NCBI RefSeq assembly: GCF_001884135.1
Contig: NZ_MAOC01000093.1
Coordinates: 124,001-188,000, forward strand
Source: Bacillus nitratireducens
Lineage (GTDB): Bacteria > Bacillota > Bacilli > Bacillales > Bacillaceae_G
Direction of reading: 5' to 3'
DNA: 64,000 bases
The position numbers were made by a program, and so were the translations under genes. Below the pieces are notes generated by a model. The model was not told where the DNA came from and did not search any database. It was given only the letters and a program-made list of their open reading frames with translations. Positions 44,815 through 54,055 of the stretch are shown here, one piece after another. Each line of letters begins with the position of its first letter. Position 1 is the stretch's first letter.

Positions 44815-45627
44815 TTATAAGAAAATGATAGTTAGTATACCTACGATAATACAGTAGAAAGAGAAATATTTTAAATTTCCTTTTGCCATAATGTTCATAA
44901 ACCATTTTAATGAAATATATGTCATGATGAATGTTGCGATGAAAGCAACAATATAAGGTACAAATAATGTATCTAAATTTGGATCGTTTGCAATGTCTGT
45001 AATACTTAATAATAAACCACCTAAGCTAACAGGAATGTATAGTAAGAATGAGAAGCGAAGAGCTGTTTCTTGCTTCATACCAAGTAACATTGCTGCTACG
45101 ATTGTAGCACCTGATCGGCTTATACCAGGAATTAGTGCGCAAGCTTGTGCTAGACCGACAATGATTGCATCTTTCATAGAAAGATCGCCATCATTTTTAC
45201 GTCCACGCAAGTTTCGAATAATCCAAAGACCGATAGCAGTAATAAGAAGGGAAATCCCAACCATTTTAACACCTTTTAAATATTGGTCGATATAATCTTT
45301 AAATAAAACTCCAATTACACCTGCTGGAATCGTTGCAATAACAAGGTAAATAATAAAGAAGAAATCTGATTTTGCATCTTCTGCTCTTGTAAATATATAA
45401 GATAGACCATTCTTTGTTAGACGAATTAAGTCTTTTCTATAAATAAGTAATACAGCTAATAATGAAGCTGAATTAACAAGTAGCTCAAAGCTAAACCCTT
45501 CTATTTTTAGTCCTAGCAAATGCTGTGCTAAAACGAGGTGACCGCTTGAAGAAATCGGAATTGGTTCTGTTAGTCCTTGGAATAGACCAAGAATTAAATA
45601 TTTCAAAATGTAATAAAATTGTTCCAT
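44815..45627 (-). CDS. uppP: Undecaprenyl-diphosphatase (BacA/UppP)
   Basis: A 270-residue membrane phosphatase that regenerates undecaprenyl phosphate, the lipid carrier of peptidoglycan and wall polymer synthesis; high levels confer bacitracin resistance. The first catalytic motif appears as [17 protein letters not shown] (residues 19-35), with Glu21 and the SSSGH serine/histidine, and the second as [18 protein letters not shown] (about residues 166-183) with the essential Arg. The Pro-Ile in EPIPISSS differs from the usual EFLPISS. Seven to eight membrane segments are predicted. It is monocistronic. Confidence 0.94.
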   Translation of the reverse strand: MEQFYYILKYLILGLFQGLTEPIPISSSGHLVLAQHLLGLKIEGFSFELLVNSASLLAVLLIYRKDLIRLTKNGLSYIFTRAEDAKSDFFFIIYLVIATIPAGVIGVLFKDYIDQYLKGVKMVGISLLITAIGLWIIRNLRGRKNDGDLSMKDAIIVGLAQACALIPGISRSGATIVAAMLLGMKQETALRFSFLLYIPVSLGGLLLSITDIANDPNLDTLFVPYIVAFIATFIMTYISLKWFMNIMAKGNLKYFSFYCIIVGILTIIFL

Positions 45628-45723
45628 AACATCCTCCTTGTGTATTAGTCGAAAGAAATAACTTTTCTATTATAACAAAAGAGAGAGCGAATATTGAGAA
45701 GAAAATAATATTCGAAATATAAT

Positions 45724-45755
45724 AAAAATCCCCTATTATGTCATAGGGGATTTTT
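45724..45755 (-). terminator. Terminator of the soluble chemoreceptor gene
   Basis: A perfect 13-bp stem AAAAATCCCCTAT with a 6-nt loop and U run on the minus strand. Confidence 0.9.
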
Positions 45756-45773
45756 CACATCACTGAGAAACTA

Positions 45774-46703
45774 CTATTTCTTGAATACTTTTGATAATTG
45801 GACATCGACTTTTTCAGCATCATTAATATGATTCATAATAGTAGTATTTAAATTTTGGAACATTTGTTGTGTGTTTGCAAATTCGCGTAATATATCATCG
45901 TTACAAGATTTTTGGTTTTCGATAGCTTTAATAACATTTGTAGCGCCACTTTGTAATGTTTGAATCATCATTAAAATATTTTCAATTCTAGCGTTAGTAT
46001 CAGCGCTCATTTCTACACCTTCATCAACTAAATGTAAATTATCTTTTGTATTTTCATATGCTTTTTCAATTTCTTCTTGAATTTTTTTCGTTAAGTTCCC
46101 GATATTTTTTGTGCTTTCAGCTGTGCTTTCTGCTAGTTTTCTTACTTCATTAGCAACAACAGCGAATCCTTTACCGTGTTCTCCAGCACGTGCAGCTTCA
46201 ATACTTGCATTTAACGCTAGTAAATTTGTTTGTGCTGCAATGTTTTGAATCACTTCTACAATTTGTTCAATTTCTTTAGAGCGTTCGCTTAAATGATTCA
46301 TACTATTAGAAGTACGTTGAGACTGTTCGCCTAATTTATTAATTACAATGAGTAAGCGATGAACGGATTCTTTTCCTTCGTTAGAGCAATCGATAATTTC
46401 TTCAATAGATTGAATTAAGTTTTGCTCTTTTTGTAGCATTTCGTCATTTAATTCGTTGGAATGTGTAGTACGCATAGAAACATTTTCAAAGCATGCGTTC
46501 AATTGTTGAATTAAGTTTTGGAGTGTATGATGTTGGCTATTTACAAGTTCATGCTCTTGCATAACGTTTTTTACACGATTATGGATAGAAGATATAATTT
46601 CTTGTTTTTCCACATCTTTTTGTTTTAATTCTGTTTCTAGTTCATGTATATGAGTTTCTAGTTGATCAATTTTATGTTGGAGTGATTTCTTTTGAGTAAA
46701 CAT
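45774..46703 (-). CDS. Cytoplasmic methyl-accepting chemotaxis protein
   Basis: A 309-residue receptor with no membrane segment. An N-terminal coiled coil (residues 5-60) is followed by the long MCP signalling hairpin. The highly conserved tip, [20 protein letters not shown] followed by [20 protein letters not shown], is around residues 145-185 and would contact CheA and CheW. No known ligand domain such as globin or PAS is visible, so the input signal is unclear; it may sense intracellular state or partner proteins. Confidence 0.9.
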   Translation of the reverse strand: MFTQKKSLQHKIDQLETHIHELETELKQKDVEKQEIISSIHNRVKNVMQEHELVNSQHHTLQNLIQQLNACFENVSMRTTHSNELNDEMLQKEQNLIQSIEEIIDCSNEGKESVHRLLIVINKLGEQSQRTSNSMNHLSERSKEIEQIVEVIQNIAAQTNLLALNASIEAARAGEHGKGFAVVANEVRKLAESTAESTKNIGNLTKKIQEEIEKAYENTKDNLHLVDEGVEMSADTNARIENILMMIQTLQSGATNVIKAIENQKSCNDDILREFANTQQMFQNLNTTIMNHINDAEKVDVQLSKVFKK

Positions 46704-46869
46704 TTTATCTAATTCAACCGCCTTTAGGATTTTTAATTTTTCTATATTTGGATTTTAGCATTTTTTATAATTTTTAAATATAGTAATTTTTAAATATTTA
46801 AGAATCTATTACATTTTATTCATAATTCTCATTTTTTTGTCATGAAAAATAAACTGTATTTAATGGTTT

Positions 46870-46886
46870 TGTAAACAAACTGTAAA
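46870..46886 (+). promoter_or_regulatory. WalR (YycF) box upstream of the CwlO/YocH-like gene
   Basis: TGTAAA-CAAAC-TGTAAA is an exact direct repeat fitting the WalR consensus TGTWAH-N5-TGTWAH. It lies 39 bases before a secreted wall-active protein gene, the class of gene WalRK controls. Confidence 0.7.
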
Positions 46887-46924
46887 ATAAATCATGTATA
46901 ACTGTATAAGAAGGGAGTCGGATT

Positions 46925-48175
46925 ATGAACTATTTTAAGCGAATCAGTAGTCTAGTATTAGCAGGAATTATCGGTCTTTCTAGTACAGTCGCTGTAAAAG
47001 CAGAGTCAAACGACGAGAAACTTAACAACATGCAACAGCAATTGCAACAAAACGATGCAGAAATGCAGAAGAAAGAGCAAGAGAAGCAAGCTGTTAGTAA
47101 AGAAATTAAAGGTATCGAAAACGAACTACATAATTTAAATAATACAATTGCAAAAAATAAAGAGGATCAAGCTGCTATTCAACGAAAAATCGATGAAACA
47201 CATAAGCAGATTGAACAAAAAAAAGCAGATATTATCGTTTTAGAAGATAAAGTCCTTGCTCGTAAGGATATTATGAAAAAACGTATGGTTTCTGTTCAAA
47301 ATAGCTCAAATACGAGTTTAGTAGTAGAAGTTGTTGTAGAATCAAAAAACTTTGCTGATTTCATACAACGTATGAACGCGGTATCTACAATTTTAGATGC
47401 AGATAAAGAAATTTTACGTCTACAAGAACAAGATCTTCGTCAAATTGAAGAAGATAAAAAAGCGATTGACGAAAAAGAAGCATCTTTAGTAGTAGATAAG
47501 CAAAAATTAGCAAAAGCACAAGCTGATTTGCAAGATAACTTGAAAAAACGTCAAGATAACTTACAAACGGTTCAAGCTAAATATAATGCGATTGCAAACC
47601 AAATTAATTTGGCAGCAGAAGAAAAAGCAAAAGTTGAAGCAAATATGAAAGCAGTACAAGAAACAATTGCTCGTGAACAAGAAGCAGCAAGAATTGCAGC
47701 AGAAGAGCGCGCAAAAGCTGAAGCAGCTGCAAAGGCTGAGCAAGAAGAGTTAGCAAAAGCGAAGGCAGCAGCAGCTAAGCAAAAAGAAGAACAGGCAGCT
47801 AAGCCGGCAGAGCCTGTAGCTAAAGATACAGCACCAGCTAAGCCGGATCCAAAACCAGCTCAAGGTGGAAAAGAATTTTATGTAACAGCAACTGCTTATA
47901 CAGCTGATCCATCTGAAAATGGCTATAAACCGGGTGAAACTGTAAAATCTAAGTTAGGACATAATTTGACTGCAAATCCAAACATGAAACTAATTGCTGT
48001 AGATCCAGCTGTGATTCCATTAGGTTCTACTGTGTATGTAGAAAATTATGGAACAGCGATTGCTGGAGATACTGGTAGTGCCATTAAAGGTCATATAATT
48101 GATTTATTAATGCCGGATTCAGCTACAGCTAATAATTGGGGCAGAAGAAGTGTTAAAGTTACAATTTTAAACTAA
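46925..48175 (+). CDS. Secreted coiled-coil protein with C-terminal 3D (lytic transglycosylase-like) domain
   Basis: A 416-residue exported protein. Signal peptide ends near VKA-ES (about residue 27). Residues 30-260 form a coiled coil like the PcsB/CwlO N-terminal domain, including the VVVESKNFADFIQRMNAVST segment. An Ala/Lys/Glu/Pro-rich linker (260-315) leads to a 3D domain with its three aspartates in AVDPAVIPLG, AGDTGSAIKG and HIIDLLMP. The 3D domain is that of YocH and MltA-like enzymes. A WalR box upstream supports a role in peptidoglycan remodelling. Confidence 0.9.
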   Translation: MNYFKRISSLVLAGIIGLSSTVAVKAESNDEKLNNMQQQLQQNDAEMQKKEQEKQAVSKEIKGIENELHNLNNTIAKNKEDQAAIQRKIDETHKQIEQKKADIIVLEDKVLARKDIMKKRMVSVQNSSNTSLVVEVVVESKNFADFIQRMNAVSTILDADKEILRLQEQDLRQIEEDKKAIDEKEASLVVDKQKLAKAQADLQDNLKKRQDNLQTVQAKYNAIANQINLAAEEKAKVEANMKAVQETIAREQEAARIAAEERAKAEAAAKAEQEELAKAKAAAAKQKEEQAAKPAEPVAKDTAPAKPDPKPAQGGKEFYVTATAYTADPSENGYKPGETVKSKLGHNLTANPNMKLIAVDPAVIPLGSTVYVENYGTAIAGDTGSAIKGHIIDLLMPDSATANNWGRRSVKVTILN

Positions 48176-48179
48176 AACG

Positions 48180-48217
48180 AAATCCAACTTTACAATACGT
48201 AAAGTTGGATTTTTTTG
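48180..48217 (+). terminator. Terminator of the 3D-domain gene
   Basis: AAATCCAACTTTA/TAAAGTTGGATTT stem, 7-nt loop, seven Ts. Confidence 0.92.
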
Positions 48218-48238
48218 TCAAAATAATGTTAAGTTGGA

Positions 48239-48267
48239 TTTACATTTTGTTAAGGTTAGCATACAAT
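48239..48267 (+). promoter_or_regulatory. Promoter of the first Xre/membrane pair
   Basis: TTTACA (48239-48244), 17 bases, TACAAT (48262-48267). Confidence 0.7.
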
Positions 48268-48287
48268 GATGGTAAGAGGTGGTAAAT

Positions 48288-48506
48288 TTGTCCATTTGCA
48301 ATAAGGTAAAAGAATTAAGAGCTCGCTTTAATTTTTCGCAAAGTGTACTAGCAGAAAAGGTTGGAGTGACGAGGCAAACAATCGCGGCAATTGAAAAAGG
48401 AGATTACGTTCCTTCATTGTTACTAGCATTGATGATTTGTGATGTATTCGAGTTAAAGATGGAAGATGTGTTTGTTTTAAATAAGGAGGGGGAAGAGAAT
48501 GAATAG
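48288..48506 (+). CDS. Small Xre-family HTH regulator (cassette 1)
   Basis: A 72-residue Cro/CI-type DNA-binding protein that is almost only a helix-turn-helix: FSQSVLAEKVGVTRQTIAAI then EKGDYVPSLLLALMICDVF. The TTG 48288 start is favoured by AAGAGGTGG 5 bases upstream; an in-frame GTG 48279 overlaps that site. It overlaps the next gene (membrane protein) by 8 bases. The same gene pair, with a similar regulator, recurs at 60697. It resembles the small Xre regulators that control adjacent membrane proteins. Confidence 0.88.
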   Translation: MSICNKVKELRARFNFSQSVLAEKVGVTRQTIAAIEKGDYVPSLLLALMICDVFELKMEDVFVLNKEGEENE

Positions 48507-48972
48507 AATTGGTTTTTCTTATATCGTAAATGTACTTTATACTGCGTTAGCATGCTGGACATTTGTTGAACTTTATAGTGCTACTACAGAGCTAGCAGAT
48601 ATAATTAAAAATGAGAGGGTGCCATTTGAAATATGGTTTAATGGTATACCAATTGTGCTATTATTCATTGGTGGCATCATAATTACAATTTTTTATAGAA
48701 TTCAAAAGAAAAAATACAAGAATTTATCCTTTTGGATGTATCCATTATTATTTCCACTAGAAGATGAACGTGAAAAAGCGATTACGGAGAAAGCTTGTCG
48801 AACAACTTTTGTTTCGTTATGGTATGTGTTACCTTGTGCAGTTGGATTTTTAACTCTTTCGCCTATTATTAATGAATATCTTCCTGGATACCCGCTGTAT
48901 ATTATATTTTCCATTTTCTTTATTCAAATGACAGTCTTCCACGTATCCCTATATAGAAATAAATTGGCTTGA
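48499..48972 (+). CDS. Membrane protein partnered with small Xre regulator (cassette 1)
   Basis: A 157-residue protein with four hydrophobic segments (about 8-28, 50-72, 105-125 and 132-150). A cytoplasmic loop holds PLEDEREKAITEKACRTTF, a motif I associate with DUF2178/DUF3169-like membrane proteins. It starts within the end of the Xre gene, so the two are translationally coupled. Function unknown; a role in controlling or being controlled by the regulator, or in immunity to membrane-active agents, is possible. Confidence 0.82.
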   Translation: MNRIGFSYIVNVLYTALACWTFVELYSATTELADIIKNERVPFEIWFNGIPIVLLFIGGIIITIFYRIQKKKYKNLSFWMYPLLFPLEDEREKAITEKACRTTFVSLWYVLPCAVGFLTLSPIINEYLPGYPLYIIFSIFFIQMTVFHVSLYRNKLA

Positions 48973-49011
48973 AAAGAACCCTTCTTGCAATTAGCAAGAA
49001 GGGTTCTTTTT
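48973..49011 (+). terminator. Terminator of Xre/membrane cassette 1
   Basis: A 17-bp stem AAAAGAACCCTTCTTGC, loop AATTA, then Ts. Confidence 0.93.
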
Positions 49012-49021
49012 CAGCTTATAC

Positions 49022-49050
49022 TTGTACATATAGCAATATTGTCTTATCAT
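49022..49050 (+). promoter_or_regulatory. Candidate srtA promoter
   Basis: TTGTAC (49022-49027), 17 bases, TATCAT (49045-49050), 41 bases before the start codon. An alternative is TTGTCT 17 bases before TAAGAT slightly downstream. Confidence 0.5.
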
Positions 49051-49090
49051 TTTATATAGGGTAAGATTTTGTAACGGAAAGGAATTGTAT

Positions 49091-49723
49091 ATGAATAAGC
49101 AAAGAATTTATAGTATAGTAGCAATTCTTCTATTTGTTGTAGGTGGTGTATTAATCGGAAAACCATTTTATGATGGATATAAGGCAGAGAAGAAACAGAC
49201 AGCCAATGTACAAGCTGTTCAAAAGATGGAATATGAAAAGCATGACACAGAATTTGTAGATGCTTCAAAAATTAATCAACCAGACTTGGCAGAAGTGGCG
49301 AGTGCATCGTTAGATAAAAAACAAGTAATCGGCCGTATTTCAATTCCGAGCATCTCATTAGAACTTCCTGTGTTAAAAGCGTCGACTGAAAAGAATTTAT
49401 TATCAGGTGCGGCAACTGTAAGAGAAAATCAAGTAATGGGACAGGGGAATTATGCGCTTGCAGGGCATAATATGTCAAAAAAAGGTGTTTTATTTAGTGA
49501 CGTATCAACTTTAAAGAAGAACGATAAAATTTATTTGTATGACAATGCAAATGAGTATGAGTATACTGTTACCGGTGTATCTGAAGTGACTCCTGATAAG
49601 TGGGAAGTTGTAGAGGATCATGGGAAAAATGAGATAACACTTATTACATGTGTATCTGTTAAGGATAATTCTAAGCGTTTTGTTATTACGGGTGATCTAG
49701 TAGGAACAAAGGCGAAGAAATAA
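49091..49723 (+). CDS. srtA: Sortase A (class A housekeeping sortase)
   Basis: A 210-residue membrane-anchored transpeptidase. An N-terminal membrane segment (about residues 6-24) is followed by the sortase beta barrel. The catalytic His126 (LAGHNM), Cys187 (LITCVS) and Arg196 (SKRFVI) are at the positions of B. anthracis SrtA. It cleaves LPXTG-type sorting signals and attaches surface proteins to peptidoglycan. ATG 49091 is chosen for the AAAGGA site 7 bases upstream over in-frame TTG 49085. No substrate gene lies next to it, as expected for the general sortase. Confidence 0.96.
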   Translation: MNKQRIYSIVAILLFVVGGVLIGKPFYDGYKAEKKQTANVQAVQKMEYEKHDTEFVDASKINQPDLAEVASASLDKKQVIGRISIPSISLELPVLKASTEKNLLSGAATVRENQVMGQGNYALAGHNMSKKGVLFSDVSTLKKNDKIYLYDNANEYEYTVTGVSEVTPDKWEVVEDHGKNEITLITCVSVKDNSKRFVITGDLVGTKAKK

Positions 49724-49727
49724 AGAA

Positions 49728-49768
49728 AAAAGAAGGTTCACTCTTTAAAGAGTGAACCTTCTTTTTTA
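49728..49768 (+). terminator. Terminator of srtA
   Basis: A 32-bp perfect palindrome (49731-49762) with flanking A and T runs. Confidence 0.92.
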
Positions 49769-49867
49769 TCCAATGTTTAGAAATAAAAGAATATTTTAGT
49801 TGGTATTTAAGTATTTTTCTATTTTTGTATAATAAAGTAATGATTCTAGATTTTGGGAGGAACAAAA

Positions 49868-50947
49868 GTGAAACAGCAAGTAAAAAAACTTCTTTTAACA
49901 ACAAGTGTAGCGTTATTGGTAGCACCAATTTCTGCTTATGCACATCCAGGGCGTACAGATGCTAACGGTGGACATACGTGTCGTACAAATTGTGAAAAAT
50001 GGGGATTGCAGTACGGGGAATATCATTATCACAATAAACCAGCTTCTAGTAGTGGTGCAACGAGTCCAGCTCCTAGCCAAAATAATAATGGTGCTGTAGA
50101 AGCTGAAAGACAAGCAGAAGCGCAGCGCAATGCTGAGGCTGAAAAACAACGTGCTGCAGAAGAACAACGTAAAGCAGAGGAAGAGAGACAACGTGTAGCA
50201 GAAGAGCAAAGAAAAGCAGAAGAGGCACGTAAGCAAGAGGAAGCCCAGCGTCAAGCTGACATGGAAAAAGGGCAGCTTGAAGGTCAAAAAAGTGGAGAGG
50301 CTGATTTTAAAGCAGGGAAAAATAATGCGGAAGGGCATTTAACTGGAAAATCTGATACATATAAACAAGCATTTACAACTGCTTATACTGCAGCTTGGTC
50401 TTTAGAAGAGCAGAAAAAAATGCATTCTGAAAAAGGAAAAGAGCAAGGGTTAGCACAAGAGACAATGGACGATAGTCAAATTAATCCTGAGTTTAAGGTG
50501 AACTTTGCGGAAGGTTTCCAAGTAGGTAATAAAGAGAGAACCGAAAAGATTGAAAAAGAACAAGTGGAACTTGGTGAAAAGGCGGGTAAAGAATTAGCTG
50601 AAAAGAAACCTGGAAATACTGAAAAGGATGTATATGTGAAAGCGTATGAAACCGCGTATGAAAAGGGATATAAGTCTGCTAAAAAGGGAGCGGAAAAAGC
50701 TGGATATACATATGCATTTGAAAACTATGACTTAAAAGTTCCTGCTAAGTATGAAAAGAATGAAACATTAAAGAAATGGTTTACTGAAGGGTTTAAATCA
50801 AATAAAAAGGCAGCAGAAATCCGAGAAGAAGGATATAACAAAGGAGATAGCTGGCTGTCATTTTTCTATAAAAACTTCGTGCCAAGTGAATATAAAGAGC
50901 ACAAAGATCTGTATGAACAAGCAATAGAAAAGGGCGAGAAAGCATAA
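49868..50947 (+). CDS. Secreted YHYH-domain protein with coiled coil
   Basis: A 359-residue exported protein. The signal peptide ends ISAYA, and the mature N-terminus is a compact Cys/His-rich YHYH module: HPGRTDANGGHTCRTNCEKW with GEYHYHNK shortly after, probably metal-binding. A Glu/Ala/Arg/Gln coiled coil (about residues 85-145, with repeated AEEQRKAEEERQ units) follows. The C-terminal half has recurring F/Y-x-x-G-F/Y-K-x-x-K motifs (FAEGFQVGNKE, YEKGYKSAKKG, FTEGFKSNKKA). GTG 49868 follows GGGAGG. Function unknown; the coil suggests wall or surface localisation. Confidence 0.82.
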   Translation: MKQQVKKLLLTTSVALLVAPISAYAHPGRTDANGGHTCRTNCEKWGLQYGEYHYHNKPASSSGATSPAPSQNNNGAVEAERQAEAQRNAEAEKQRAAEEQRKAEEERQRVAEEQRKAEEARKQEEAQRQADMEKGQLEGQKSGEADFKAGKNNAEGHLTGKSDTYKQAFTTAYTAAWSLEEQKKMHSEKGKEQGLAQETMDDSQINPEFKVNFAEGFQVGNKERTEKIEKEQVELGEKAGKELAEKKPGNTEKDVYVKAYETAYEKGYKSAKKGAEKAGYTYAFENYDLKVPAKYEKNETLKKWFTEGFKSNKKAAEIREEGYNKGDSWLSFFYKNFVPSEYKEHKDLYEQAIEKGEKA

Positions 50948-50979
50948 AAAAAGATGAGGAGAAATTCCTCATCTTTTTT
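50947..50979. terminator. Bidirectional terminator between YHYH and peptide transporter genes
   Basis: A 14-bp stem AAAAAAGATGAGGA with its complement; overlaps the last codon of dtpT. Confidence 0.9.
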
Positions 50980-52363
50980 AATCCATCCATTTCACTAATT
51001 TCTTAGAAATTAATAATAAAACAAAACCTAAAATAATCGCTGCAGCTCCGATTACTGTAAATACTTCAGCATATCCAAGTGAAGTTGTGAAGCTTGCAAG
51101 TTGTCCGCCTATAATGTTGGCGATTCCCGAGCTTGCTAGCCATACTCCCATTAATAAAGAAGCAAGTTTTACTGGAGCAAGTGCGCTAACCATTGATAGT
51201 CCAACAGGTGATAAGAATAGCTCACCTAACGTATGGAAAAGATACGTAAAGACGATAAATAGTAAGTTTGCTTTTTCTGTAATATTATGTTCATCACTAC
51301 CTGTTTTTAATGTAGCAATAACGAGAATGATATAACCGATACCGAGTAGGATCATACCAAGTCCCATTTTTGTTGGTATTTTCATGTCACCATTTTTTCT
51401 AGTTGCAAGTTTTGCCCATAATGCTGAAATGACTGGAGCAAGTAAAATAATAAATAACGGATTGACCGATTGGAACCAAGATGTTGGAACTTCCCATCCG
51501 AAGACAGAGCGGTCTACAAATTTGTTTGTATACAATGTTAACGAACTACCAGCTTGTTCAAAGCCAGCCCAGAAGAAGACAACAAAGCATGTTAAAATGA
51601 CGATAACTGCGGTACGTTGTTTTTCTTTTTTTGTTAACGGTGTATCTCCTACTGTTTGTTGTCCAGCAGCCGTTTGCAAATCGCGAGATGGTTTTTTACC
51701 GATATCACCAAGGAAGCGATTTGATAGTGTTGTAAATAAAATTTGTCCAATAATCATTCCGATTGAAGCAGCTAAGAAACCGTAACGGAATCCGTAATGT
51801 ACAACGCCATCAACTGTTGTTTTGAATAAATTTTCTGATAAAAATCCACAAACGAGTGGAGCTAAAAATGAACCGACGTTAATACCCATATAGAAAATTG
51901 TAAATGCACTATCACGTTTTGGATCGTTCTCTTCGTATAATTCTCCAACAAGTGTAGAGATATTTGGTTTGAAGAATCCATTACCGATAATAATAAGCGC
52001 TAATCCGAGGTATAGACCGACTTGGTTTTGCAAGGCGAATAGTGTAAGGTTACCGAGCGCCATTGTGATACCACCAATTGTGATGGCTTTTCGTCTACCT
52101 AGAAAACGGTCTGTTAAGTATCCACCGATTAATGGTGTGAAATAACAAGCGCCAGTATAAAACCCGTAAATAGAGAGTGCCCAAGCGGGACTAAACCCAA
52201 GACCACCACTTACTAAAGCTGTTGTTAAATATAATGTTAATAATCCTCGTAATCCGTAGTAACTAAATCTTTCCCACATTTCTGTAAAGAAGAGCAAGTA
52301 TAAACCGGGAGGATGTTTCTTTTTTCTTTGTTGTTCTCTTTCTAGTTGTATCGTTGATTCCAT
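50978..52363 (-). CDS. dtpT: Di-/tripeptide proton symporter (POT/PTR2 family)
   Basis: A 461-residue MFS-type peptide transporter with about 14 membrane segments. TEMWERFSYYGLRGLLTLYL (TM1, with the ExxERFxYYG motif that handles protons and peptide) and YTGACYFTPLIGGYLTDRFL with GRRKAIT are PTR2 signatures. The ATG complementary to 52361-52363 is used: AGGAGG lies 8 bases upstream, while the start at 52384 overlaps nothing suitable. It has a promoter of its own (52419-52447). Confidence 0.93.
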   Translation of the reverse strand: MESTIQLEREQQRKKKHPPGLYLLFFTEMWERFSYYGLRGLLTLYLTTALVSGGLGFSPAWALSIYGFYTGACYFTPLIGGYLTDRFLGRRKAITIGGITMALGNLTLFALQNQVGLYLGLALIIIGNGFFKPNISTLVGELYEENDPKRDSAFTIFYMGINVGSFLAPLVCGFLSENLFKTTVDGVVHYGFRYGFLAASIGMIIGQILFTTLSNRFLGDIGKKPSRDLQTAAGQQTVGDTPLTKKEKQRTAVIVILTCFVVFFWAGFEQAGSSLTLYTNKFVDRSVFGWEVPTSWFQSVNPLFIILLAPVISALWAKLATRKNGDMKIPTKMGLGMILLGIGYIILVIATLKTGSDEHNITEKANLLFIVFTYLFHTLGELFLSPVGLSMVSALAPVKLASLLMGVWLASSGIANIIGGQLASFTTSLGYAEVFTVIGAAAIILGFVLLLISKKLVKWMD

Positions 52364-52418
52364 GTTATTTTCCTCCTGACACAAACAAAAACAAAGTTAA
52401 TAATTTTGTACATTTAAT

Positions 52419-52447
52419 ATTTTACTTTATTAACTATTATAAGTCAA
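52419..52447 (-). promoter_or_regulatory. Promoter of dtpT
   Basis: On the minus strand TTGACT (52442-52447), 17 bases, TAAAAT (52419-52424). Confidence 0.6.
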
Positions 52448-52615
52448 TAAAGGTTGATTTTTCAGAAGAAATTGGAAAAGAGAGATAGCTATAGAATGGG
52501 GGTTTCTTTTGTGATAGACTATGGACTATGTTTTCTTTGTAAGGAAGCGGGTTATTGCACTTTTTTATATGTGAAATTGATTTCATAAAAGATGAAATTA
52601 AAGAAGGAGAAAGAA

Positions 52616-53917
52616 ATGAAATTGTTACAGAAAAAAGAAATTTTACTGATTAGCCTTATGTTATTCTCGATGTTCTTTGGAGCGGGGAATCTTATATTCC
52701 CACCTTTCCTTGGGTATGAAGCAGGAGAACATGTGTGGATTTCATTAGTAGGATTTATTATATCAGCAACAGGTCTTCCTATATTGGGTGTTATCGCTAT
52801 TGCGAAAGCGGGAAGCTTTCAAACATTAGCGGGTAGAGTTCATCCTTCATTCGCCATTATTTTTCCGTGTATCGTGTATTTATTTATTGGACCAGGTCTT
52901 GGTATACCACGTGCAGGAAGTTTAGCTTTTGAAATGGGACCAGGTCAGTTGTTCCCACAAGCAGGTAGCTTAGTTTTGTTATGTTACACGGCTATTTTCT
53001 TTAGTATTGTTTACTGGTTAAGTTTATCCCCGTCTAAATTAATGGGCTTGTTCGGAAAAGTATTGACTCCGTTATTATTATGTATGATTGCACTTATTTT
53101 TATAAAGAGTATGTTTACAACGGTAGGAGATGTGAAAGAGCCGATAGGGAACTATGGACAAGCTCCGATGTTCCAAGGGTTTTTAGACGGATATTTAACG
53201 ATGGATGCGTTAGCAGCTTTAATATTTGGGATTGTTATTGCAAATGCTTTGCGTGCAAAAGGTATTGAAGATGATAAAGGTTTAGCTAAATATATGAGTA
53301 TTGCTGGAATTGGGGCAGGACTATTACTATCTATTATTTATGTCATCCTTGGATATGTTGGTTCAATTAGTGGTTCATTAGGCACATTTGATAACGGTGC
53401 GAAAGTGTTAGCACAAGTTATGACGACATTATTTGGACAAGGCGGATTAGTATTATTAGGCCTTATTTTTACTATCGCATGTTTATGTGTTTCAATTGGA
53501 CTGGTTACGTCTTGTAGTCAGTTTTTTGCAAGTGTATTTCCGAAAGTGTCTTATAAATCTTGGGCATTTATATTAAGTTTTGTGAGTATGATTTTAGCTA
53601 ATTTAGGATTAACGCAAATTTTAAAAGTATCAGTACCGATTCTTGGATTTATTTATCCAGTTGCATTAACACTTATTATTTTAGGGTTATTCCATAAGTA
53701 TATTGGAAAGTATGTATACGTATATTCGGTCACGATTGGAATCGTAGCGTTATTTAGTGCGATTGATGTTTTAAACAAAAGTGTACTGATGAATAAGTGG
53801 ACACCACTACTAAAAATTCTTCCGTTTTATACAGAAGGTGTAGGTTGGATCGTTCCGGCACTTGTAGGTTCCTGCCTCGGTATGATTGCTAGTATTGCTA
53901 TAAATAAGAAGAAATAA
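52616..53917 (+). CDS. brnQ: Branched-chain amino acid:Na+ symporter
   Basis: A 433-residue LIVCS-family transporter of leucine, isoleucine and valine, with about 12 membrane segments. LMLFSMFFGAGNLIFPPFLG in TM1 is the family signature, and LGIPRAGSLAFEMG follows near residue 95. ATG 52616 is chosen because AAGGAG lies 6 bases upstream; ATG 52592 has no site. A terminator follows. No T-box is visible in the leader. Confidence 0.93.
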   Translation: MKLLQKKEILLISLMLFSMFFGAGNLIFPPFLGYEAGEHVWISLVGFIISATGLPILGVIAIAKAGSFQTLAGRVHPSFAIIFPCIVYLFIGPGLGIPRAGSLAFEMGPGQLFPQAGSLVLLCYTAIFFSIVYWLSLSPSKLMGLFGKVLTPLLLCMIALIFIKSMFTTVGDVKEPIGNYGQAPMFQGFLDGYLTMDALAALIFGIVIANALRAKGIEDDKGLAKYMSIAGIGAGLLLSIIYVILGYVGSISGSLGTFDNGAKVLAQVMTTLFGQGGLVLLGLIFTIACLCVSIGLVTSCSQFFASVFPKVSYKSWAFILSFVSMILANLGLTQILKVSVPILGFIYPVALTLIILGLFHKYIGKYVYVYSVTIGIVALFSAIDVLNKSVLMNKWTPLLKILPFYTEGVGWIVPALVGSCLGMIASIAINKKK

Positions 53918-53922
53918 GTAAG

Positions 53923-53960
53923 AGGTGTTTTCCTATTTCGGAAAACACCTTTCTTTTTTT
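53923..53960 (+). terminator. Terminator of brnQ
   Basis: AGGTGTTTTCC/GGAAAACACCT stem, 6-nt loop, T run. Confidence 0.9.
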
Positions 53961-54055
53961 GGAAAAATGGTATCGAACATGAATAGACTAATAGTATGAT
54001 AAGGATAATTGGTAATATATAGGTTTAATAATGATCGGTAATGAGGGGGGAGCGT

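Noticed and set aside
46893-46908. PlcR-like sequence before the 3D-domain gene
   Set aside because: CATGTATAACTGTATA differs from the consensus at two fixed positions, and the WalR box explains the region better.
52457-52471. CodY-like sequence between dtpT and brnQ
   Set aside because: It mismatches the 15-base consensus at four positions, which is expected often in AT-rich DNA.
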